64,000 bases of DNA from Myxococcus virescens (GTDB taxonomy: Bacteria > Myxococcota > Myxococcia > Myxococcales > Myxococcaceae), in assembly GCF_900101905.1 (NCBI RefSeq), contig NZ_FNAJ01000001.1, positions 1,480,919 to 1,544,918 of the forward strand. Direction: 5' to 3'. Of the stretch, positions 8,309 through 15,306 are shown one piece after another. Both the position numbers and the translations under genes were made by a program. The notes beneath the pieces were generated by a model. The model ran no database searches. It had not been told where the DNA came from and worked only from the letters and a program-made list of their open reading frames with translations. Each line of letters opens with the position of its first letter. Positions within the stretch are counted from its first letter, which is position 1.

Positions 8309-9613
8309 TCACGCAGCCGAGGGGGTAGGCCCCAGGCTTGCCGCCTCGCTCTCCCGGCGGCGGCCCTTCTGGGCGAGCAGCACCGCGCCAAAGGTGAACA
8401 TACACAGGGAGATGAACTGGCTGGTGGAGACATTGTACCACGCCTCCAGCGGCACCGCCGCCGCCAGCTCCCCGGCCCCCAGCGACTGGAGCAGGCCGTA
8501 CAGCGTGCCGCGCTCCACGTCCCCACGGAACAGCTCCACCGTGCTCCGCAGCACCGCGTAGGCCATCAGCCAGAACGCCAGGACGTGGCCGTGGAAGCGG
8601 CGGTAGCGCCGGGCGTACAGCAGCCCCACGAAGAGCACCAGCTGCCCGACGGACTCGAAGAGCTGGGTGGGGTACACCCCCAGGGTGTGGCCCTGCTGCG
8701 CCACCCAATCTGAGATGCGCACCGCGCCAGGCGCGGCGTGGTGGAAGATTTCACCCGTGGCCTCCACGACGTACCGCGTGTCCTGGAGCTGGGACGAATA
8801 CGCCAGGCTGGACGTGTTGCCCGACCCGCCCAGGAGGTCCTGCGCCACCCCGCTGCCGGGGAAGTGCACGGCGGTGGCGGCATGCGCGGGCGCCACGTCC
8901 CCCCAGCAGCACCCCGCGCTGAAGCACCCCAGGCGGCCCAGGCACTGGCCTAACGACACGGTGGGGATGCACACGTCGGCGAGGCGCCAGAAGTCCAGGC
9001 CATGCATCCGCGCGAACACGAACGCGGCCACGGACGCGCCAATCAAGCCGCCATAGAAGACGAGCCCTCCGCCCAGGGAGAACACCTGCGTCCAGTCACG
9101 GGCGTAGTCCTGCCAGTTCACGAGCACGAAGAGCAGCCGGCTCCCGCCGATGCCGCCGAGCAGAATCCAGACCGTCATGTCCATGATTTGCTCGCGCTTC
9201 TTCGGCCCCTCCACGTCCACCCACGCCCCGTCCTTCAGCTCCAGCGTGCGCCATTCGTCCTGCGCCAGCCGTCCCGCCACCGTCACCGCGGTGATGAAGC
9301 CCAGGGCCAGCAGCAGGCCGTAGGTGTGCACGGGGATGCCCTCGCCCTTGGCGCCCGGAAAGGCCCCGGGCGGCAGCGCGTACTGCAGGGCGAACCAGGC
9401 CAGCACCGCGCCCACGACGCCATACCCCGCGGCCCGCAGCAGCCGGTCTTGCGAGGGCACTGGCGCGCGCGTGCCCGTCCGAGCATCCAGCTCGCCCTCG
9501 GCGCTGCGCCAGCCGTTGAAGACGACGTAGCCCACCGTGCCCGCGGCCATCGCGTACAGCAGGAGCTGCGACCAGAGCGAAGTGAAGGTGAGGTGGACGA
9601 GGACAGGGAGCAT
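8309..9613 (-). CDS. lgt: prolipoprotein diacylglyceryl transferase Lgt, enlarged form
   Basis: 434 residues; transfers diacylglycerol from phosphatidylglycerol to the lipobox Cys of prolipoproteins in the inner membrane, the first step of lipoprotein maturation. The family signature appears as GRLGCFSAGCCWG in place of the usual GRxGNFxNxExxG, along with HTYGLLLALGF and VYPTQLFES. It is well over the usual 260-300 residues because of two extra N-terminal membrane segments and an insertion between the signature and YPTQLFES (about residues 300-355). The chosen ATG begins MLPVLVHLTF; an upstream TTG would add a proline/arginine-rich leader overlapping lspA. lgt clusters with two lspA genes, so the first two maturation steps are encoded together. 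Confidence 0.88.
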   Translation of the reverse strand: MLPVLVHLTFTSLWSQLLLYAMAAGTVGYVVFNGWRSAEGELDARTGTRAPVPSQDRLLRAAGYGVVGAVLAWFALQYALPPGAFPGAKGEGIPVHTYGLLLALGFITAVTVAGRLAQDEWRTLELKDGAWVDVEGPKKREQIMDMTVWILLGGIGGSRLLFVLVNWQDYARDWTQVFSLGGGLVFYGGLIGASVAAFVFARMHGLDFWRLADVCIPTVSLGQCLGRLGCFSAGCCWGDVAPAHAATAVHFPGSGVAQDLLGGSGNTSSLAYSSQLQDTRYVVEATGEIFHHAAPGAVRISDWVAQQGHTLGVYPTQLFESVGQLVLFVGLLYARRYRRFHGHVLAFWLMAYAVLRSTVELFRGDVERGTLYGLLQSLGAGELAAAVPLEAWYNVSTSQFISLCMFTFGAVLLAQKGRRRESEAASLGPTPSAA

Positions 9614-9701
9614 GGCAACGAAGGCTACCCTCGTTGCGCGGGCGGGACGACACGCATGCGCGCATCCGGGCCCGCCCGGCTGCTCGGCCCGATTCGGCGG
9701 C

Positions 9702-10310
9702 CTAGGCCTGGGTGGGGGCCTGGGCCGGCTTCTCCTTGCGGACGAAGGAGTCGACGATGAGCATGCCCACGCCAATGCAGATGGCCGCGTCGGCGATGTT
9801 GAAGGACGGGAAGGTCGCCTTGTCGAACCAGTGGACCTCGAGGAAGTCGATGACGAAGGCCCGGGCGATGCGGTCGATGTAGTTGCCCAGCGCGCCGCCC
9901 AGCACCAACGGCAGCCCCCACAGCGCCCACTTCTCTTCCGGGTCCGTGCCGGTCAGCTTGCGGAAGCTGAAGGTGATGAGGATGAGCGCGCCAATGATGG
10001 CCACGTGGAAGAGCGGCACCCGCGCCTCCGGCGGCATGCTCCGGAACATGCCCCACGCGGCGCCCGGGTTCTCCAGGTAGCGGATGCGGAAGAACGACTC
10101 CGAAATCTCGATGTGCCGCCGGGGCTGGTAGTGCATCCCCGTGAAGCCCCTGGGGGGCGGCTCGGAGTACATCGCGGCCAGGCGCTCGCCCAGGCGCTCC
10201 TTGCCTTCCATCTGGGTGGTCAGCTCGCGGACGACGAGGTACTTCGTCCACTGGTCGAGCACGATGACGCCAAGGGTGACGGCGAGGAGGATGATGTATT
10301 TGCGCGGCAC
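9702..10310 (-). CDS. lspA: lipoprotein signal peptidase II, paralogue 1
   Basis: 202 residues with four membrane segments. LspA is the aspartyl protease that cuts the signal peptide before the lipidated Cys; the catalytic pair is Asp146 (GNYIDR) and Asp174 (FNIADAA). The family motifs DQWTKYLV and NPGAAWGMF are present. A loop between the first two helices (about residues 32-70) is longer than in E. coli LspA. It lies 33 bases downstream of a second lspA on the same strand and upstream of lgt. Two adjacent lspA genes are known from M. xanthus, where LspA is the target of antibiotic TA (myxovirescin). Confidence 0.93.
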   Translation of the reverse strand: MPRKYIILLAVTLGVIVLDQWTKYLVVRELTTQMEGKERLGERLAAMYSEPPPRGFTGMHYQPRRHIEISESFFRIRYLENPGAAWGMFRSMPPEARVPLFHVAIIGALILITFSFRKLTGTDPEEKWALWGLPLVLGGALGNYIDRIARAFVIDFLEVHWFDKATFPSFNIADAAICIGVGMLIVDSFVRKEKPAQAPTQA

Positions 10311-10343
10311 GGGCCGGGACTTACACCAGCCGCCGCCCGCCCG

Positions 10344-10940
10344 TCACGGATTGGGGCTTTTCGGCGCCCGCATCGAGTCCAGCAGCAAGAGACTCACCCC
10401 GACGGTGATGGCCACGTCCGCCACGTTGAAGGTCGGCCAGCGCATCCCCGGCTGGTTGCGCCAGTGCCAGTCGATGAAGTCGATGACGTAGCCACGCAAC
10501 AACCGGTCCACGAAGTTGCCCAGCGCGCCAGCCGTCACCAGCGCCAGGGCCACCCGGGCCAGCCGCTGCTCCATGGGCGTGCGCCGGTACATCACGAAGA
10601 TGAAGCCCATGGCCGCCAGGCTCACCACGAGGAAGAAGAGGCGCCGCACGCCCTCGGGCATGTCGCCGAAGATGCCCCAGGCCGCGCCCGGGTTCTCCAC
10701 GTAGCGGAAGTGCCAGTAGTCCTCGATGAAGCGATAGGGCCGCAACACCCGGTACGAGCCGTCCTCGGGCGGCGGGCGGTTGTCCAGGTTCCGCTCGGTG
10801 ACGAAGCCCGTCACCCGCGCCAGGCCTTCCCGCCCATCCAGGGCATCCGTCAGCCGAGAGACAGCCAGGTACTTGGTCACCTGGTCTGCGGCGAGCACCG
10901 CGACAATCACGAGGAGGACGAATCGATGGGAGACTTTCAT
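10344..10940 (-). CDS. lspA: lipoprotein signal peptidase II, paralogue 2
   Basis: 198 residues and four membrane segments, with catalytic Asp145 (GNFVDR) and Asp175 (FNVADVA) and the motifs DQVTKYLA and NPGAAWGIF. It differs clearly from its neighbour, so the duplication is not recent. The loop between helices one and two again is long (about residues 34-72). First gene of the lspA-lspA-lgt run; both copies look catalytically intact. The duplicate may share the load of a lipoprotein-rich proteome or process different substrates, or reduce sensitivity to LspA inhibitors; these are inferences. Confidence 0.93.
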   Translation of the reverse strand: MKVSHRFVLLVIVAVLAADQVTKYLAVSRLTDALDGREGLARVTGFVTERNLDNRPPPEDGSYRVLRPYRFIEDYWHFRYVENPGAAWGIFGDMPEGVRRLFFLVVSLAAMGFIFVMYRRTPMEQRLARVALALVTAGALGNFVDRLLRGYVIDFIDWHWRNQPGMRWPTFNVADVAITVGVSLLLLDSMRAPKSPNP

Positions 10941-11060
10941 GTCGCGCGCCCTCCTCTATCCCGCTCCCCGGAGTCCTGACAACGAAGAGTGCCCACCCGC
11001 CCCTTCCTTGTCCGCTCGCTCCATCTCCCGGCCGGCACGGGATTGGGGCATGGTGTCACC

Positions 11061-11435
11061 ATGCCGCCTGTTGAGCCCGACGTGAATCCTTCAGTCTCCG
11101 ACACGCCCCCACCCACCGAGGCCGCGGCCAAGCCAGCGAAGCCCTCGCTGATGGCCCGCTTCAAGAACCTGATGCTCGAATTCGGGCCGCTGGCGCTGGT
11201 GGTGAACTACGTCATCTTCGGCCTGGTGATCGTCGGCTTCTATGCCGCCATCGAGTTCGGCTTCCAGCCCAGCAGCACCGGCGAGAAGGCGGGCAGTTGG
11301 GCGGCGGCCTACGCGGCGTCGCAGGTGGTGAAGCCGCTGCGCCTGGCCGCGGTGTTCGTGCTCACGCCGCTCATCGCCCGGATTCCTCCCGTGGCGCGCT
11401 TCATCGAGCGGAACAAGCACAAGTGGAGCTTCTGA
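11061..11435 (+). CDS. small membrane protein, FAM210/DUF1279-like
   Basis: 124 residues. A Pro/Ala-rich N-terminus is followed by RFKNLMLEFGPLALVVNYVIFG, a hydrophobic helix, a short hydrophilic loop (QPSSTGEKAGS) and a second helix ending in TPLIARIPPVARF. This two-helix layout with an aromatic N-terminal motif resembles the DUF1279 (FAM210) family by memory. The ATG at 11061 follows a possible leader rather than a strong Shine-Dalgarno. It is divergent from the lspA run. Role unknown. Confidence 0.6.
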   Translation: MPPVEPDVNPSVSDTPPPTEAAAKPAKPSLMARFKNLMLEFGPLALVVNYVIFGLVIVGFYAAIEFGFQPSSTGEKAGSWAAAYAASQVVKPLRLAAVFVLTPLIARIPPVARFIERNKHKWSF

Positions 11436-11444
11436 GCCGAGGCC

Positions 11445-11470
11445 CGCGGCGGCCCAGGATGGCCGCCGCG
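11445..11470. terminator. bidirectional hairpin between convergent genes
   Basis: CGCGGCGGCC (11445-11454) and GGCCGCCGCG (11461-11470) form a perfect ten-pair stem with a CAGGAT loop in the 58-base gap between genes converging from 11435 and 11494. It has no U-tract, so termination may need Rho. Confidence 0.5.
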
Positions 11471-11493
11471 AACCCGCCAGAAAGGGTGTCCCC

Positions 11494-12873
11494 TCAGAAG
11501 TTGGGGACGAGGAAGTCCTTCACCACGCCCATGTGCTGCATGTTGGAGGAACTGCTGTCGCCGGACTGCACCGGGGCAATCTCCGACAGCGGCCGGTAGG
11601 TGCGGCTGTCGAGCACCAGCCCGTTGGGGAAGGTGCTGGAGCCGATGACGGTCGCCTGCTGGTACTGGCGCAGGTCCTGGTCCACCAGAACCTGGTCGTA
11701 GGGCTTGTTGCGGTTGCGGTTGGTGCCCGTGTTGCCGTTGTGGTCCGCCGGGTGCGGCCCCGCCGTCGTCACGACCTGCCGGAAGGTGGCGAAGCAGGAC
11801 TCGCTGAAGCTGTCCGTGTTCAGGTCGCCACCGATGACGAGGTAGTCGTCCTCGGGAATCTGCGAGCGGACCTGATTGACGATGGCCTGCGCCTCCGCGT
11901 TGCGGTTGCTGGAGCTGGACGTGAGCAGGTGCACGCTCACCGCCCAGAGGTCGCGGGGACCGGGGATGTCGATGCGCGCCCAGGCGAAGTCCCGGTTGGA
12001 CACCTGCGGGTCGGGCCACTGGCCGAACTGGATGATGGGCCAGCGGCTGATGATGCCATTGGGAATCTGCGCGCCCGTCTCGCGGGAGTAGTGGAAGCCC
12101 GGCGCAATCTGGTCCACCAGCGAGCGGATGTCCGCCGCCGAGTTGCTCCCGTAGTTGAACTCCTGCATCAGCACGATGTCCGGATCCACGCCCTTGATGA
12201 GACGGATGCCGTGCCCCGGATCGTAGGACTGGTAGTTGCCACTGCTGAGGTTGGACGCCATCACGCGAATGGGGGTGTGGCCCGCGTCCGTGCCGCCGTC
12301 GGTCCCCGCGTCGGTGCCGGCATCCGTCCCCGCGTCCGTACCGGCATCCGTGCCCGCGTCGGGCTCGGTGCCAGCATCCGGCTCCGGATCCACGCCCGCG
12401 TCCGGCTCGGGGTCGGTGCCGGCATCCGGCTCCGGGTCCACGCCCGCGTCTTCTTCCTGGGTGCCACCGTCATCGGTGGACGTGCCGCCATCCTCCAGGG
12501 CGCCGCCGTCCGTCTCCTCGTTCGAACCGCCGTCCACGCCCGCGTCGGTCGGCACGCACGCGTTGCTCGGCACGCAGTGGCCGCCCTCGGCCTCCTCTCC
12601 GGACGAGGGGCAGCAGACCGCATCCGGGTGCTCGCACGCGGTCTGCGAATCACAGGCCCGGACGCACAGGTGGCGGTCATGGGACGCGACGAAGATGCAG
12701 GATTCGCCCTGCGAGCAGTCTTCCCTGGCGCCCTCGGGGCTGCACTCCGTCCAGAGAACCCCTCCATCCTCGAGCGGCTGCGGCACCTGGGGCGGGCTGC
12801 CCTCACCACACGCCAGGGACAGAAGGGTGAGCGAAACCGCCGCGCACAGGAGAGAGGTGAGCGTCTTCTTCAT
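11494..12873 (-). CDS. secreted lipoprotein of the endonuclease/exonuclease/phosphatase fold
   Basis: 459 residues. MKKTLTSLLCAAVSLTLLSLAC gives a lipobox with Cys22. A Cys-rich stretch (about 40-110: CSPEGAREDC, CIFVASHDRHLCVRAC, CCPSSG, CVPSNAC) is followed by a disordered acidic linker of DAG, PEPDAG and TDAG repeats (about 112-195). The C-terminal 260 residues are an EEP domain: MASNLSS, the metal-binding Glu in LMQEFN, VSVHLL, GGDLNTD and a final His in MQHMGVV. Members are Mg2+-dependent nucleases or phosphatases; with a surface anchor and long tether, digestion of extracellular nucleic acid is plausible. The frame stays open to 13815, but the signal peptide fixes the start at 12873. 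Confidence 0.85.
   Translation of the reverse strand: MKKTLTSLLCAAVSLTLLSLACGEGSPPQVPQPLEDGGVLWTECSPEGAREDCSQGESCIFVASHDRHLCVRACDSQTACEHPDAVCCPSSGEEAEGGHCVPSNACVPTDAGVDGGSNEETDGGALEDGGTSTDDGGTQEEDAGVDPEPDAGTDPEPDAGVDPEPDAGTEPDAGTDAGTDAGTDAGTDAGTDGGTDAGHTPIRVMASNLSSGNYQSYDPGHGIRLIKGVDPDIVLMQEFNYGSNSAADIRSLVDQIAPGFHYSRETGAQIPNGIISRWPIIQFGQWPDPQVSNRDFAWARIDIPGPRDLWAVSVHLLTSSSSNRNAEAQAIVNQVRSQIPEDDYLVIGGDLNTDSFSESCFATFRQVVTTAGPHPADHNGNTGTNRNRNKPYDQVLVDQDLRQYQQATVIGSSTFPNGLVLDSRTYRPLSEIAPVQSGDSSSSNMQHMGVVKDFLVPNF
12281..12455 (-). repeat. coding minisatellite for the DAG/PEPDAG linker
   Basis: Tandem degenerate units of 12 bases and longer encode (Thr/Glu-Pro)-Asp-Ala-Gly repeats, for example DAGTDAGTDAG and PEPDAGTDPEPDAGV. 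Copies alternate between GCGTCC/GCATCC codon variants. Such arrays change copy number readily, so linker length may vary among strains. Confidence 0.75.
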
Positions 12874-12939
12874 GCTGTCGGACTCAGGAGTCGAGAGGGG
12901 GGAAATCGCCGACGACACCCAGGTGCGGACGGCGGCGGG

Positions 12940-12945
12940 AGTATA
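12940..12945 (-). promoter_or_regulatory. possible -10 box for the nuclease lipoprotein
   Basis: TATACT on the minus strand, about 67 bases before the start codon, in a stretch that is AT-richer than its surroundings. The matching -35 is poor, so confidence is low. Confidence 0.3.
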
Positions 12946-13110
12946 GGAACCCTCGATGTGACGATCTTGTGACTTATGGCACAGCTGAACGATTTTATCT
13001 ACGCAGTCACCCCGAAACGTCACGGGAAGTCTGGCGGACCCGGCACGACAGTCACAGAAACATCCCCGTGAAGCACGGAGGGCCACGACAACGCGGGCCG
13101 GAGGGTGGAC

Positions 13111-13869
13111 ATGGGACAGCCGAAGGCCCAGGTGACGATGCGCTTCCATGGCGCGCTGAATGACTTCCTGTCTCCCGCGCACCGGCATCAGGCGTTCAGC
13201 CATGTGCTGCGAGGCCGCCCGTCGGTGAAGGACCTCATCGAGTCCTTGGGTCCGCCCCACCCGGAAGTGGACGTGGTGCGTGTGGATGGCGAGGCCGTGG
13301 ACTTCACCCACCGGGTGCAGCCGGGCGCGTGCGTGGAGGTCTATCCCGCGTCCATGGACGAAGCGCCCAGCGTCCGGGTGGGGCCTCCGCTCCAGGACAC
13401 GCCCCGCTTCGTGCTCGACGTGGGGCTGGGACGGCTCGTGGGCTTCTTGCGGATGCTGGGCTTCGACGCCCTGTGGCGCAACGACTTCGCGGACGACACG
13501 CTCGCGCGGCTCTCGCATGACGAGGACCGCATCCTCCTCTCGCGTGACATCGGGGTGCTCAAGCGCGGCGAGGTCCTGCGTGGCTACTTCCCCCGCTCGA
13601 CGGACCCAGCAGAGCAGTTGGTTGAGGTGGTGCGCCGCTACGGGCTGACGTCTCGCATGCATCCCTTCTCGCGCTGCGTCGCCTGCAACGCCGCGCTGAC
13701 CTCCGCCGAGCCGTCCGAGGTGGCCGGCCGCGTCCCCGAGCGCGTGGCGGAGCGGCACTCGCGCTTCCAGCAGTGTCCGGACTGCCAGCGCGTCTACTGG
13801 GCCGGCACGCACCACCAGCGAATGCAGGCCCTGGTGAACCGACTGCGCGAGCTCGAAGGCGCCCCCTAG
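13111..13869 (+). CDS. Mut7-C RNase domain protein with ubiquitin-fold N-terminus
   Basis: 252 residues. Residues about 5-85 resemble the Mut7-C ubiquitin domain, a MoaD/ThiS-like fold (VTMRFHGALNDFLSP, GRPSVKDLIESLGPPHPEV, VQPGACVEVYP). Residues about 95-245 are the Mut7-C (DUF82) PIN-like domain: DVGLGRLVGFLRMLGFD, with acidic residues in DDTLARLSHDEDRILLSRD, then two zinc-binding CxxC pairs (RCVACN and QCPDCQRVYW). The family is inferred to be a nuclease from its PIN fold and Zn ribbon. GGAGGG lies five bases before the ATG at 13111; a GTG at 13105 overlaps that site and is rejected. Divergent from the nuclease lipoprotein. Confidence 0.85.
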   Translation: MGQPKAQVTMRFHGALNDFLSPAHRHQAFSHVLRGRPSVKDLIESLGPPHPEVDVVRVDGEAVDFTHRVQPGACVEVYPASMDEAPSVRVGPPLQDTPRFVLDVGLGRLVGFLRMLGFDALWRNDFADDTLARLSHDEDRILLSRDIGVLKRGEVLRGYFPRSTDPAEQLVEVVRRYGLTSRMHPFSRCVACNAALTSAEPSEVAGRVPERVAERHSRFQQCPDCQRVYWAGTHHQRMQALVNRLRELEGAP

Positions 13870-13924
13870 GCGCCCGGTTCGCTCAGTACATCGGAACCCG
13901 AGAAGTCACCAGGGCGTAACGGAA

Positions 13925-13963
13925 ACCTCGCAAGCAATTGCAACTCCGCAACTCTTGCGAGGT
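13925..13963 (+). promoter_or_regulatory. perfect ten-pair inverted repeat upstream of the pilus cluster
   Basis: ACCTCGCAAG (13925-13934) and CTTGCGAGGT (13954-13963) flank 19 bases. The loop begins with part of a GCAATTGC palindrome, and the same GCAATTGC core recurs at 14044-14051 inside the sigma-54 promoter. Candidate activator site, about 75-110 bases upstream of the promoter, or the 3' end structure of the gene ending at 13869. Confidence 0.4.
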
Positions 13964-14036
13964 CTCTTGAGACTCAGCCCTGAAGTACGACCCAAGCGTT
14001 GTCCACGAGTTCCGGCCAGTTACAGCGCCGCCGCTC

Positions 14037-14051
14037 AGGCATGGCAATTGC
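14037..14051 (+). promoter_or_regulatory. sigma-54 promoter of the minor pilin/PilY1 cluster
   Basis: AGGCATGGCAATTGC matches the -24/-12 consensus TGGCACG-N4-TTGC at all but two places, with GG and GC at the required ten-base spacing. It lies 57 bases before the pilX start, so transcription would begin near 14063. The major pilin gene of M. xanthus is known to be sigma-54 dependent, which makes this reading attractive. Confidence 0.65.
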
Positions 14052-14108
14052 CTAGTGGGCAACACTGGCATCGCCCTCACGGGCCGGAATCCAAGGGAGT
14101 CCCGCGAC

Positions 14109-14825
14109 ATGGTGCAACGTCCCACAACCCGACGGCGGCAAGGTGGCTTCACGCTGCTGGTCGCCATGGGCGTCGTCACGATGGTCACCCTCGCGGTGCT
14201 CCTCAGCTACGGCGTGGTGAGCCGCGAGGCGGAAGTCCAGGGTGATGGCCGCCGCTACAAGGAGGCCTACTTCGCGGCGGAGGCGGGCCTGGCCGAGGGG
14301 CGCGAGGCGATGCGCATCCGGCTGGGCAATCTGCAGAGCTATTCGTCCGCGCTCGCGGCGATGCCTCAAGTCAACGAGCCGGGCCTGCCGGCAGGCGGCG
14401 ACCGTCCCTATCTCGAGGTCCTCCAAGGACCAGGCGGGGTCGGAGGCTGGAACTCGCTGGCCATCGACGAGTCGGACCTGGCGCCCACGGAACGCCAGAG
14501 TCCCTCGGGAGATGCCTACGCCGCCTTCCCGCTCCAAACGAACGTGCGCTATCGCGTCTTCGTCCGCGATGACGAGGACGCCACTGCGTCAGGTCTCGAC
14601 GATGACAATGGGCAGGTCTGGCTCATCGCCGTCGGAGAGGTCGTGGGCCGCGATGGAAGCCGGCCTACACGTGCCGTCATCCAGGCCCTCATCTCTAACG
14701 AGAACGCGCCGGCCGTCACCAGCCCTGGCCCGACTCAGGAGGGAGGCGGCCCCGCAGGCACCTTCGACGGCTCCGGCACGGTGACCGACGTCGGAAATGA
14801 AGTGGACATCACCCCCGCCCCTTGA
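14109..14825 (+). CDS. pilX: PilX-type minor pilin of the type IVa pilus
   Basis: 238 residues with a class III prepilin leader: RRRQGG followed by FTLLVAMGVVTMVTLAVLLSYG, cut by PilD after the second Gly. Position +5 of the mature helix is Val instead of Glu, as in GspK/PilX-type tip subunits that start the fibre. The rest includes the PilX-like helix ending YFAAEAGLAEGREAMRIRLGN and a globular part. First gene of a six-gene run (pilX, tfcP, pilY1, pilV, pilW, fimU) whose order matches M. xanthus cluster 1, where the products prime pilus extension and sit at the tip. The ATG at 14109 is preceded by GGGAG. Confidence 0.85.
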   Translation: MVQRPTTRRRQGGFTLLVAMGVVTMVTLAVLLSYGVVSREAEVQGDGRRYKEAYFAAEAGLAEGREAMRIRLGNLQSYSSALAAMPQVNEPGLPAGGDRPYLEVLQGPGGVGGWNSLAIDESDLAPTERQSPSGDAYAAFPLQTNVRYRVFVRDDEDATASGLDDDNGQVWLIAVGEVVGRDGSRPTRAVIQALISNENAPAVTSPGPTQEGGGPAGTFDGSGTVTDVGNEVDITPAP

Positions 14826-14844
14826 CCTCTCGTTGAGCGCCCCC

Positions 14845-15306
14845 ATGAACCGACTCATCCTGTTGTCCCTCCTGCTCCTGCCGGGACTGGCCAGCAGCGC
14901 CACGGATGAAGGCAAGCTCGCCTTCGAGAAGGCCTGCGCCCGCTGTCACGTCGTCACCGCGCAAGGACAGAAGAAAACAAAGGCCGCGGCCAAGGCCCCG
15001 AACTACCGCAGGCGCGGACCGAGCGTCGACCTGGGCCCCGTGGTCCCGATGCGCACGCCCGACCAACTGCGCGCATGGCTGGCAGGCCCCAACCAGATCA
15101 AACCCAAGACGAGTTGCGATACGCGCCTGCTACCCGATGGCGACAGGGAGCTGCTCCTCAGCTACCTGGCGCTCAGCCTCCACCCCACACCTCCTACGCG
15201 CGAGGAGCAACTTCGCCTGCAGCTCAAGCAGGACCTCGCAGCACGCCAGGCGCAGAAGCAGCGCCAGGCGGATGAACCGGCCCGCCGTTCGCAGGGGAAG
15301 AAGTGA
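14845..15306 (+). CDS. tfcP: TfcP, noncanonical cytochrome c of the pilus cluster
   Basis: 153 residues: Sec signal peptide (cut near SSA at residue 19), one CARCH haem site (Cys31, Cys34, His35) and a charged Gln/Arg-rich tail. Where a monohaem cytochrome c usually has its Met ligand (KPxTxMP), this protein reads KPKTSCDTRLL, putting Cys91 in that place. Published work on M. xanthus describes TfcP as a His/Cys-ligated cytochrome that helps PilY1.1 bind calcium rather than carrying electrons; position in the cluster and the Cys ligand fit that protein. Starts 19 bases after pilX; its TGA overlaps the pilY1 ATG by one base. Confidence 0.88.
   Translation: MNRLILLSLLLLPGLASSATDEGKLAFEKACARCHVVTAQGQKKTKAAAKAPNYRRRGPSVDLGPVVPMRTPDQLRAWLAGPNQIKPKTSCDTRLLPDGDRELLLSYLALSLHPTPPTREEQLRLQLKQDLAARQAQKQRQADEPARRSQGKK

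Noticed and set aside
12281..12455. Short tandem repeats taken as a CRISPR array
   Set aside because: They are in frame within a coding region, encode Asp-Ala-Gly repeats, and have no unique spacers or cas genes.
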